From positions 1 through 9,984 of the forward strand of contig JAPULM010000520.1 of NCBI GenBank assembly GCA_027294925.1: a stretch of 9,984 bases of DNA, given 5' to 3'. A program made the position numbers and the translations under genes. This stretch comes from a bacterium. Lineage in GTDB: Bacteria > Tectomicrobia > Entotheonellia > Entotheonellales > Entotheonellaceae. A model generated the notes under the pieces. That model did no database searches. It worked only from the letters and a program-made list of their open reading frames with translations, and was not told the DNA's origin. Positions 1 through 5,908 of this stretch are shown piece after piece (the stretch's first letter is position 1; each line of letters opens with the position of its first letter).

Positions 1-516
1 CCGCGCGACCACCACCAAAAGGTCGGCGCTGTGCCCGTCGAGGACGAAGCTCTTGGTGCCGTTGAGAACGTACGTGCCGTTCACCTGCGTCGCAGTCATG
101 GCGATTGCGTCATCATCCCAGCGTCCATGCGTTTCGGTGAACGCCAAAGTCGCAATGACCTTACCCGCCGCGATGCCGGGTAGCAATGTCTGCTTTTGGT
201 CCTCTGAGCCGGCATGCATGATGGCAGTCGCCCCCAGTATGGTTGACGCAAAGTAGGGGGCACACAAAAGTGCTCGCCCCATCTCTTCCGTGGCGATTGC
301 CAGTTCACTGACGCCAAAACCCTGTCCACCGTAGGATTCCGGAATATGGATGGCAGTGAGTCCGAGGTCCTGGCTCATTTGTCGCCAAACATCCGCGTCA
401 TAGCCGATGTCAGTTTCCATCAAGCGTCGTGTCTCAACTGAGGGTGCCGTATCACTCAGGAACCGGCGTAAGGCCGTGCGGAATTCTACTTGTTCGTCTG
501 AGAAACTAAATTTCAT
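1..516 (-). CDS. Acyl-CoA dehydrogenase, N-terminal part (runs off left edge)
   Basis: Acyl-CoA dehydrogenases are FAD flavoenzymes that introduce the alpha-beta double bond into acyl-CoA thioesters and pass electrons to electron-transfer flavoprotein. I translated an uninterrupted frame of 172 codons from an ATG at 514-516 to the window edge. It begins MKFSFSDEQVEFRTALRRFL, the usual helical N-terminus. Then come the PESYGGQGFGVSELAIATEEMGRAL-type stretch (about residues 58-82, broken here as PESYGGQGFG and SELAIATEEMG), GSEDQKQTLLPGIAAGK, and the AFTE segment of the middle beta domain that packs on flavin and substrate. The catalytic C-terminal domain is outside the window. The start is preceded by a weak purine-rich stretch (AGAGAG). 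The gene diverges from the oxidoreductase at 964. Substrate cannot be told from this part. Family assignment is secure. Confidence 0.9.
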   Translation of the reverse strand, partial: MKFSFSDEQVEFRTALRRFLSDTAPSVETRRLMETDIGYDADVWRQMSQDLGLTAIHIPESYGGQGFGVSELAIATEEMGRALLCAPYFASTILGATAIMHAGSEDQKQTLLPGIAAGKVIATLAFTETHGRWDDDAIAMTATQVNGTYVLNGTKSFVLDGHSADLLVVVAR

Positions 517-963
517 GTCGCTCTCTTGCTCTCGTCAATAGGGTTGCTCTGGTCAGATGTGTGCTCGCTTCCTCACGATACCCACTTGGAGGCTCAGGTA
601 GAAAACACCCGCCAACACCACGTATTTTTCTGGACAACATCCATCTTGCAGCCAGCACCGAAGACAATCGTGTATGAATAATTAACGCATTTTTCTCCTC
701 TTGTCGAGTTCAATGCTCCCAACCTCAGGCTTCAGGAAACTCACACGCCCGCTCGGCGTAGGCAGTCACCGGTTCATGCAGCATACCCCGTAGCCAGCAG
801 GTCGTACGCGTCCTAGCACTTGTCCTGGGATTGCCACAGGCGGGCGAGGCTGAGATGCCAAAGGCGTTGTCAGGGGTTGCGCTTTGGACGGGGCGGCGCT
901 AAAATGCCTGTTTGTCCTATCCGTTCGGATGGCTTTGGACCCTTAAGACGAGAGGTGGATAAC
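517..963. other. Intergenic region between divergent genes
   Basis: This 447-base gap separates the minus-strand acyl-CoA dehydrogenase from the plus-strand oxidoreductase. I see no convincing gene. Short open frames exist, for example a 22-codon minus-strand frame ending near 727, but none resembles a known protein. An in-frame extension of the oxidoreductase back to 820 is rich in Arg and Cys and unlike the family. The only supported element is the promoter candidate at 877-905. The divergent layout means a promoter for the dehydrogenase must also lie here, but I could not pick one. Confidence 0.5.
877..905 (+). promoter_or_regulatory. Candidate sigma70 promoter for the MDR oxidoreductase
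   Basis: A -35-like TTGCGC at 877-882 and a -10-like TAAAAT at 900-905 are separated by exactly 17 bases. Transcription would start near 912, about 50 bases before the chosen ATG at 964. Matches to consensus are partial, so this is a reading of the sequence and not proof. Confidence 0.4.
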
Positions 964-1902
964 ATGCACGCAGTAGGAATCATGGTTCATGGCGGCCCGG
1001 AAGCTCTGGAAGTCGTCGATCTTCCCGAAGTCCACCCCGGCCCCGGCCAAGTGCGCGTTCGTATACACGCTGCGGCGGTGAACCCCACTGACACGTTGGC
1101 ACGGAACGGCTCACGTGCCGAGCAACAGAAGGCTGACCCACCGCCATACGTGCCAGGAATGGACGCGGCCGGGATCGTCGACGAGGTCGGCGACGGTGTC
1201 TCCACCGGTGTGCAGGTTGGGGACGTGGTCATGGCCATGGTGATACCGCAGGGCAGCCACGGTGCATACCGCGAACAGATCGTCCTCGATGCACGAGCGG
1301 TGGTCTCTGCGCCGGCCAACACCACGCACGTCGAGGCGTGCACGCTGCCCATGAACGGACTCACGGCCCGTCAGTCGCTCGACCTGCTTGGACTGTCTTC
1401 AGGACAAACACTCGCGGTGACCGGGGCCGCGGGCGCTTACGGCGGCTATGTCGTACAGCTTGCCAAGGTCGATGGGTTGACGGTCATCGCCGACGCGTCC
1501 GAGGCCGATCATGAACTCGTCGCATCGCTCGGTGCCGATATCGTTGTTCGCCGCGGCGACGATGTCGCCACGCGGATCTTGGAACACTTCCCGAACGGCG
1601 TCGACGGTCTCGCCGACGGTGCCCTCCTAAACGAACGGGTGATTCCAGCAGTCTGCGACGGTGGCGCGTTCACTTCGGTACGTGGCTTCAAGGGCGAGCC
1701 GCAACGTGGCATAAAATTCACGGCTACCTCGGTGCGCACATACGACGGCGAGTTCGAGAAACTTGACCGCCTGCGGCAACTCGTGGAGTCCGGAGCACTC
1801 ACACTCCGCGTGGCCGGCACCTACCCACCGGAGCGAGCCGCTGAGGCGCACCGACGGCTGGAGGCGGGTGGAACTCGAGGACGGCTCGTTATCGCGTTCT
1901 GA
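964..1902 (+). CDS. NADP-dependent MDR-family oxidoreductase (zinc-less, quinone oxidoreductase type)
   Basis: This is a complete 312-residue cytosolic member of the medium-chain dehydrogenase/reductase superfamily, close to the usual size of the quinone-oxidoreductase branch. The N-terminal GroES-like substrate domain carries AAAVNPTDTLAR (residues 36-47) and the PYVPGMDAAGIV stretch (61-72). The Rossmann domain carries the nucleotide-binding glycine motif GAAGAYGG (154-161), followed by the SLGAD segment typical of this branch. The catalytic and structural zinc ligands of alcohol dehydrogenases are absent, so reduction of quinones or activated alkenes using NAD(P)H is expected. The real substrate is unknown. 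The ATG at 964 was chosen because it has an upstream GAGAGGTGG ribosome binding site and begins the family-typical N-terminus; an open frame extends to 820 but is unrelated. The C-terminus (RRLEAGGTRGRLVIAF) is intact, ending about 10 bases before transposase debris. Confidence 0.9.
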   Translation: MHAVGIMVHGGPEALEVVDLPEVHPGPGQVRVRIHAAAVNPTDTLARNGSRAEQQKADPPPYVPGMDAAGIVDEVGDGVSTGVQVGDVVMAMVIPQGSHGAYREQIVLDARAVVSAPANTTHVEACTLPMNGLTARQSLDLLGLSSGQTLAVTGAAGAYGGYVVQLAKVDGLTVIADASEADHELVASLGADIVVRRGDDVATRILEHFPNGVDGLADGALLNERVIPAVCDGGAFTSVRGFKGEPQRGIKFTATSVRTYDGEFEKLDRLRQLVESGALTLRVAGTYPPERAAEAHRRLEAGGTRGRLVIAF

Positions 1903-1911
1903 CCCCGAGTC

Positions 1912-2150
1912 GATACTTCTCCACCGTAGATTTAGCCACGTCAATGATCCCGAAAACGCTTTCTCTGCCAGGCGATGACCGTGTGGGGCTGCACGAACCC
2001 CAGAGCCTTTTGCCAGCTCGGCCAAAGTCGTGAGAGCCAGCTCCAAAACCAGCGATCGATCGGTCGACGTTTGGGACGAGCGATGGTTTGCTGATAGACG
2101 GCGAGCTGCTGGCGTAAGGCAAGATCGGGAATCACAAGTATGCCATCCAC
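1912..2150 (-). pseudogene. Remnant of an integrase-core (DDE) transposase, doubly deleted (copy C)
   Basis: Two minus-strand frames together give recognisable pieces of one transposase. The N-terminal piece (2150 down to about 1950) contains LALRQQLAVYQQ, WFWSWLSRLWPSWQ and VQPHTVIAWQRKRFRDH, the helix-turn-helix part of the IS481/IS3-like integrase-core group. It stops, and a second piece in another frame, GIIDVAKSTVEKYR, continues to about 1912. In complete relatives those motifs are separated by some tens of residues, so an internal deletion joined them out of frame. The whole DDE catalytic domain after KSTVEKYR is missing. The left end lies 10 bases from the oxidoreductase stop codon and the right end abuts the truncated RND gene, so this scar marks a recombination joint. 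It cannot encode an active transposase. It is clearly divergent from copies A and B. Confidence 0.8.
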
Positions 2151-2154
2151 TTGT

Positions 2155-3408
2155 AGTAGTCGGCGTGGGCTTGGCTTGGCTGTATTCGATCACGGTATTG
2201 CCCGCCCTGCTGATGTTCTTCAAACCAAAACCGAGCCCCGCCTATCCCGTCGGGTCGGAGACGGGCGACATTCCGCGCGTGGCATGACGGCAATCGGCTC
2301 ACGGGTGCTCCGACACAGTCGCCTCACCATTGGGCTGTGTATTGCAGGCGTGGTGCTCGGCGGTATCGCCGCTTCCCAGGTGCGGGTCGATGACAACCGC
2401 ATTACGACCTTTAACCCCAAGGAACCCATCGTGAAGGCGGACACCTTCATCAACCAACGCTTCGATGGCACGACAGTGATGGATAGCGTTGTCGAAACGG
2501 AGGAAGTGGAGGGGCTCTTCAATCCGCGCTACCTGAGGAAAATCGAAGCCTTTCAAGCGTAGATGGAATCTTTGGATGGTGTCGGCGGCAGCACATCGAT
2601 CGTCGACTATTTGAAGCAAAGGAACCGGTCGTTGAATGAAGGACGGCGCGACCAGTACGCGCTGGTCGATGATTCAACGACTAATGCACAACTCTTCCTC
2701 GTATATTCGGCCTCCGGAGACCCGACAGATTTTGAAGAAGAGATAGACTACGATTACCAGCGTGCCAACATCCGCGTGAATCTCACTTCGGGTTGGTATT
2801 CCGACAACGCGCCGCTTGTCGATGCGTTTCAAGAGTACATTGATACAAAATTCAATGAGCCGGGACTCAAGGCCACCCTTAGCGGACGGGCGATGATCAG
2901 TCATGTATGGCTCGGTGGCATTGAGGGCAGGCATTTTCGCAGTATCGGGATTGCGCTGGTGCTGATTCTCGTGATGGCTATCGTGGTGTTCCGGTCCGTT
3001 GTGGCTGGCGTGCTCACCGTGATTCCGGTCGTGAGTTCCATTCTTTTTATCTATGGCTATTTGGTCGTCAATGGACTGTCCATCGGCATTGGTGCATCGA
3101 TGTTCGCGTCAGTGGCCATTGGTCTCGGGGTGGACTTCGCCATACACACGATCGATCGCATCCGCGAAGCCTGTGCGAAGAATCCAGACGTCGACGAGGC
3201 GTTGCTTTCACTCTATCCACACACGGGCCGTGCCCTATTTTTCAACCTGCTGACGGTATCTCTCGGATTTGGTGTGTTGACAACGAGCGAAGTCGTTCCC
3301 TTGAAACTCTTCGGGATGATTGTGGCGTTGGCGGTGTTCACCGCCTTTATATTGAGCGTCACTCTCTTGCCGGCGCTCGTCAAAGAACTCAAACCACGCT
3401 TCATCTAG
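2155..3408 (+). pseudogene. RND-superfamily exporter permease, 5'-truncated with frame change and in-frame TAG
   Basis: RND permeases of the MMPL/COG1033 type are proton-driven inner-membrane exporters with twelve membrane helices in two halves. The homology starts abruptly near 2155, in the last helix of the N-terminal half (AWLYSITVLPALLMFFKPKP), next to transposase copy C. That frame ends at TGA 2285-2287. The C-terminal half resumes one frame away at an overlapping ATG (2284) with helix 7 (LTIGLCIAGVVLGGIAAS) and the periplasmic loop (VRVDDN, FNPKEPIVKAD, FINQRFDGTT). A TAG at 2560-2562 interrupts this frame after IEAFQA; the same frame continues MESLDGVGGSTSIVDYLK through the loop to a five-helix bundle with the VAIGLGVDFAIH motif, and ends at TAG 3406-3408. 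Either this is one gene broken three times, or a split N-half/C-half gene pair coupled by ATGA, also truncated and interrupted. The ATG at 2563 could restart translation, but without helix 7. Neighbouring lipoprotein-sorting gene fits known RND partners. Confidence 0.85.
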
Positions 3409-3477
3409 GGGTTCAGAGCGTCGAGTGCCGCGAGGTCTGGTGCCGGAGCGGCTGCCGGAATCTTCCTGGCAGTCGTT

Positions 3478-3702
3478 GTGGCGGGAATGATGATCGAGGG
3501 TGAAACCCGCGCCGATACTATGGAAGAGGTGGCTCAATTAACTGGCAAGGAAATTATGCAAAGGGTCGATGCGCGGCCGGAAGGTGAGTGGGTAACCCGG
3601 CGCATGCGCATGGAGCTCACCGACCGCCGGGGGCGCAAACGCGTACGCGACACGGTCGGGTATCGGCGTTACTACGGCAAGGAACGTCGGACCGTGTGGT
3701 AA
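3478..3702 (+). pseudogene. Outer-membrane lipoprotein-sorting protein (LolA-like), truncated after about 75 codons
   Basis: In complete relatives these are periplasmic LolA/LolB-fold proteins encoded beside COG1033 RND permeases and thought to work with them. Here the mature N-terminus is visible: TGKEIMQRVDARPEGEWVTR and the MELTDRRGRKRVRDTVGYRR stretch, matching the family pattern of an EIM helix and a D-[RK]-R-G-R strand. Just upstream the same frame is hydrophobic (GIFLAVVVAGMM), as expected for a signal peptide. However, that hydrophobic part begins before the GTG at 3478 and has no ATG back to the RND stop at 3408, so the start has probably been lost or is non-standard. The frame ends at TAA about where transposase copy A begins, with most of the fold missing. 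It is certainly non-functional as a sorting protein. Confidence 0.75.
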
Positions 3703-4234
3703 TAGTCCAGGTACGACATGACGAGTCGCCGCAGATGGGCTGTATTGAAGACGACAACCCGATCGAGCAGTTCGCGCCGTAGGGTGCCGATCATCCTCTC
3801 CGCGTAAGGATTTTGCCAAGGCGAGCGTGGCGTGATTTTGACTTCTTCGATGCCCATGTTGCTCACTCGCTGTGCACCCTACAACGGACTCTCCCGGGCC
3901 ATACGGCAAATCAAATTGCGGATTTCTTTGTTGATCTGGGGCCGGCCAGATTTCTTGGGTTTCGATTTCCATCGCCAGTAGAGCCTGAAGCCCATCTGAT
4001 GCCATTTGATCACGGTGTCGGGCTGGACGATCCGCAGCACGGAGTGCCAGTTGGGCCAGAGGCGCGAGAGCCAGACCCAGAAGCGTCGATCTCTGGAGCG
4101 CAGCCTGGGTCGTTTCACCGCGTGTTCGAGCACACTGAGCTGTGCTGCCTGAGCGCAAGATTCTCAGCGGCCAGGGTGGCGCGGCTGACGACGAACGCCC
4201 GCAACAAAAGATACAGAGCTTGGATCAATCCCAT
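3700..4234 (-). pseudogene. Integrase-core (DDE) transposase remnant, internally deleted (copy A)
   Basis: The gene starts at ATG 4232-4234 behind a strong GGAGGAGG ribosome binding site and reads MGLIQALYLLLRAFVV, then ENLALRQ. A one-base loss near 4138 shifts the frame into LEHAVKRPRLRSRDRRFWVW, SRLWPNWHSVLRIVQPDTVIKWH and RMARESPL. A TAG at 3879-3881 stands where relatives have Trp (PLWGA). Five codons later (GAQRV) the sequence jumps to SNMGIEEVKITPRSPWQNPYAERMIGTLRREL and VMSYLDYYHTV at the C-terminus. The jump removes, in frame, the central part of the DDE domain with the first two catalytic aspartates; only the glutamate in NPYAERMIG remains. The protein is therefore dead three times over: frameshift, stop codon and deletion. 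Its left end cuts the lipoprotein-sorting gene. Confidence 0.88.
3732..3976. repeat. 245-bp direct repeat, copy A
   Basis: This segment of transposase copy A aligns without gaps to 5664-5908, with eight mismatches by my count (about 97 percent identity). Both copies share the same internal deletion junction and the same TAG in place of a Trp codon. They lie in the same orientation and enclose the toxin-antitoxin island. Confidence 0.92.
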
Positions 4235-4243
4235 CGCAGCCTC

Positions 4244-4266
4244 CTCCCCAGATGTAGAACCGCGAC
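4244..4266. repeat. Short inverted repeat upstream of transposase copy A
   Basis: GTAGAA and TTCTAC form a six-base stem around a CCGCGACCA-type loop, just upstream of the transposase ribosome binding site. It may mark the end of the element or be part of its terminal inverted repeat. The opposite end of the element is damaged, so this cannot be tested here. Confidence 0.3.
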
Positions 4267-4301
4267 CATTCTACGTCGGAAGAGTTGAGACATCAAACAC
4301 G

Positions 4302-4496
4302 TTACTTGTTTGAGAAATATCCCGGATGGAGTTTTTGGTAAGCATAGTTGTCAAAGCATACGTCCAGCTCGGGTGTTACCACGTAGTCGCGCAGCGTCTC
4401 GTCAGGACGATTCACGTCTTCGGAAAGCCGCAGAACGAAGTCACCCAGTTGAACGTGCTCAGAGATATCGATGAGGTCTTTAATTAAAGCAGTCAT
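4302..4496 (-). pseudogene. N-terminal fragment resembling PglY/DUF6079-type phage-resistance ATPase
   Basis: The frame opens with MTALIKDLIDIS, then VQLGDFVLRLSEDV, TLRDYVVTPELDVCFDN. I recognise this as the extreme N-terminus of very large P-loop ATPases annotated DUF6079 or PglY, which are components of Pgl/BREX-type phage defence. Relatives continue with an ALxFI stretch and a HGSFGSGKSHF Walker A motif. Here the similarity ends after CFDN, and 14 unrelated codons lead to a stop, about 50 bases before the end of transposase copy A. So roughly 50 of more than 1000 residues survive and no ATPase motif is present. It lies 34 bases after the MNT gene on the same strand, suggesting one former operon. 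The assignment rests on recalled family resemblance over a short stretch. Confidence 0.5.
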
Positions 4497-4502
4497 TGGT
4501 CA
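4488..4502. repeat. 15-bp near-direct repeat, MNT side
   Basis: AGCAGTCATTGGTCA here and AGCGGTCATTGGTCA at 5316-5330 differ by one base. They sit just after the MNT gene and at the upstream HEPN start, framing the HEPN-MNT pair. Beside this copy, 4503-4521 continues with degenerate TGAC/AATGAC units (read on the minus strand), resembling the short ATGAC-rich tandem repeats seen near many mobile toxin-antitoxin genes. Confidence 0.6.
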
Positions 4503-4530
4503 TTTGTCACGTGTCATTTGTTTATTCGCC

Positions 4531-4872
4531 TCATGAATTGAGGGCAGTTCCGTTAATTTGTACCCCACGGCACAGCACGTATGCTGCGAAACTAGCGGGG
4601 TCGCAAGACTCAAGGGTGTGCACGGGAAAGTAATGCAGCTCGATATCATCTCCCACCTCACGTTGCACAAGGGCAGTCATATCAGCGCGTTCGAAGATAT
4701 TCCAGGCCTCGATGCCTTCTGCAAACACAGCCAGATCAATATCGCTGTAGGCATCAGGCGTTCCATCAACGTGTGAACCGAAGAGGAAGCCAGCACGGAC
4801 TTTCATATGACGGGCCAAAACCTGAAGTGCCCGAGTAGCGCGCTGTTCGATTACAGGATTGACAAGAGCCAT
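4531..4872 (-). CDS. MNT-domain nucleotidyltransferase antitoxin (MntA-like)
   Basis: Minimal nucleotidyltransferases of this group are the antitoxins of HEPN toxins. Characterised MntA proteins inactivate the partner HepT by adding AMP to a tyrosine near its active site. The 113-residue product carries the signature GSHVDGTPDAYSDIDLAVF: the G-S pair at residues 32-33 and the two metal-binding aspartates D44 and D46. A C-terminal acidic strand, DDIELHYFPV, could supply the third carboxylate. The ATG at 4870-4872 was chosen because it begins the MALVNPVIEQRATRAL helix and overlaps the HEPN stop by 22 bases, typical of translational coupling. An in-frame extension upstream to 4932 falls inside the HEPN coding region and is not family-like. 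All active-site residues look intact, so the pair may still function. Confidence 0.87.
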   Translation of the reverse strand: MALVNPVIEQRATRALQVLARHMKVRAGFLFGSHVDGTPDAYSDIDLAVFAEGIEAWNIFERADMTALVQREVGDDIELHYFPVHTLESCDPASFAAYVLCRGVQINGTALNS

Positions 4873-5231
4873 TTGAAGGTTTCCTCCGTATCCACGTATG
4901 TCTGACGTACCTGAGAAAGATTGACAGTCCAAGCTGTCTCATCCAGTTCCGCCGGATAGCGCGATGCAATGTAGAAATCGGACAATCTTCTGAAGAGATG
5001 CGCGGTGTTTTCCGGAACCGTGAGTGAGGCGACATCAGCCAGCCGCATAAGATTGTGAAGACGTGGCGGCAGGGCTTTAGTCCGTTTGGCGATCAGCGCT
5101 TTTAGCATCTTCTCAACTGCCTGCTGACAACAGAAAAGGACATAAAGATAACGGCCGGCGTCAAGCATGGCCTTCGCAGTTTCAAGGTCATACCGGGATT
5201 GGGTAGCCCACCTTTCTGCAGCGTCAGCCAT
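4851..5231 (-). CDS. HEPN-domain toxin (HepT-like)
   Basis: HEPN proteins are small all-helical proteins, many of them RNases, held in check by the adjacent MNT protein. The 126-residue reading from ATG 5229-5231 starts MADAAERWATQSRYDLETAKAML, a normal start for the family. It continues with QQAVEKMLKALI, the PPRLHNLMRLA segment containing the conserved basic residue and histidine, and YIASRYPAELDET near the C-terminus. An upstream in-frame ATG at 5322-5324 would add 31 residues and overlaps the stop of the preceding antitoxin-like remnant as ATGA. Those residues look unlike the family, and that overlap lies inside a repeated 15-bp sequence, so I prefer the shorter form without certainty. 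It overlaps the MNT gene by 22 bases, the classic HEPN-first order. Confidence 0.85.
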   Translation of the reverse strand: MADAAERWATQSRYDLETAKAMLDAGRYLYVLFCCQQAVEKMLKALIAKRTKALPPRLHNLMRLADVASLTVPENTAHLFRRLSDFYIASRYPAELDETAWTVNLSQVRQTYVDTEETFKWLLSIL

Positions 5232-5315
5232 TACGCGTGTTACCCCATATGTCATCCTACTAACAGCTTGCTCACCCTCTCCACTGTCGTTTAAAGGATA
5301 CTCCGAGTAAACCAT

Positions 5316-5330
5316 AGCGGTCATTGGTCA
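5316..5330. repeat. 15-bp near-direct repeat, HEPN side
   Basis: AGCGGTCATTGGTCA is the partner of the repeat at 4488-4502, with one mismatch. It contains both the stop codon of the antitoxin-like remnant and the upstream possible HEPN start (read as CAATGA on the minus strand), so the repeat itself created that apparent overlap. Confidence 0.6.
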
Positions 5331-5536
5331 AATCGCTGACCGCAGTTTTCTGAGAACGCTTCTGCCCAGCCTTCTACTGTACCAACGTCGTCAGCAAGGA
5401 AATCAAACAGGTTGGTGACCTCCCCGGACAGTTCCCCTGTGTCCTGAGGCGATACAAAAAGTTGGCGTAAACTGTCCAGCGCAAGCAACTCCGGTGTTGT
5501 TCCCCGTCTTTCGGCTTCGGCGGTCCTTATAGTGTA
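5321..5536 (-). pseudogene. Truncated antitoxin-like protein (partner of a lost toxin)
   Basis: A minus-strand frame reads RTAEAERRGTTPELLALDSL, RQLFVSP, then VTNLFDFLADDVGTVEGWAE and AFSENCGQRFDQ before the stop at 5321-5323. The RRGTTPELLALDSLR block and the acidic LFDFLAD..GTVEG / LSENCGQRFAEGL-type tail match small antitoxins that I recall being encoded before PIN-domain toxins. Relatives continue about ten residues past GQRF; here the frame ends inside the 15-bp repeat, and no toxin gene follows. At the N-terminal side the frame is closed by TAG 5537-5539. Reading through it would give an ATG at 5606-5608, but those first 23 codons are not family-like. I regard both ends as lost. Confidence 0.5.
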
Positions 5537-5541
5537 CTATA
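5528..5541. promoter_or_regulatory. Palindromic operator-like site
   Basis: TATAGTGTACTATA is a palindrome with six-base arms and a two-base centre. It overlaps a TATA-rich segment at the truncated start of the antitoxin-like gene. Similar TATAGTAC-type palindromes occur in autoregulated toxin-antitoxin promoters, so it may be a leftover operator. Function is inferred only from form and position. Confidence 0.35.
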
Positions 5542-5663
5542 CAACAACAAGAGCTTCGATTCTAGACACAATGCGTTCAGCAACAGGTGTCGTTGACAAA
5601 AGTTCCATCGCCTTTGCTAACGGTCTGCGCTGGCATGCGTGTATGACCAAGAGGGGTGCCGAC

Positions 5664-5908
5664 CAGATGACCTGCATTGAAGACGACGACCCGATCGAGC
5701 GGTTCGCGCCGTAGGGTGCCGATCATCCTCTCCGCGTAAGGATTTTGCCAAGGCGAGCGTGGCGCGATTTTGACTTCTTCGATGCCCATGTTGCTCACTC
5801 GCTGTGCATTCTACAACGGACTCTCCCGGGCCATACGGCAAATCAAATTGCGGATTTCTTTGTTGATCTGGGGCCGGCCAGATTTCTTGGGTTTCGATTT
5901 CCATCGCC
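5664..5908 (-). pseudogene. Integrase-core transposase remnant, second copy (copy B; 245-bp direct repeat)
   Basis: This is a sub-fragment of the element in copy A, aligned without gaps to 3732-3976 with eight differences. It encodes KPKKSGRPQINKEIRN and RMARESPL, the TAG in place of Trp, NAQRV, and then across the same deletion junction SNMGIEEVKIAPRSPWQNPY and AERMIGTLRRE. Both outer ends are lost. At the C-terminal side homology stops after the codons for HL near 5664, and at the other side it stops in WK-SKPKK at 5908, where IS91 sequence begins. Sharing both the deletion and the stop codon with copy A means the inactive form was duplicated or moved after it died. Confidence 0.9.

Noticed and set aside
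820..963. N-terminal extension of the MDR oxidoreductase back to 820
   Set aside because: The added 48 residues are Arg/Cys-rich and unlike the family; the ATG at 964 has a good ribosome binding site and gives the usual length, and the promoter candidate lies inside the extension.
987..1364. 125-codon frame antisense to the oxidoreductase
   Set aside because: Ser/Thr/Pro-rich shadow typical of the complement of a real gene; the plus frame has clear MDR motifs.
1627..2223. Long minus-strand frame (198 codons) antisense to the oxidoreductase end and crossing transposase copy C
   Set aside because: It resembles no family and crosses unrelated elements; it is a shadow of GC-rich coding sequence on the other strand.
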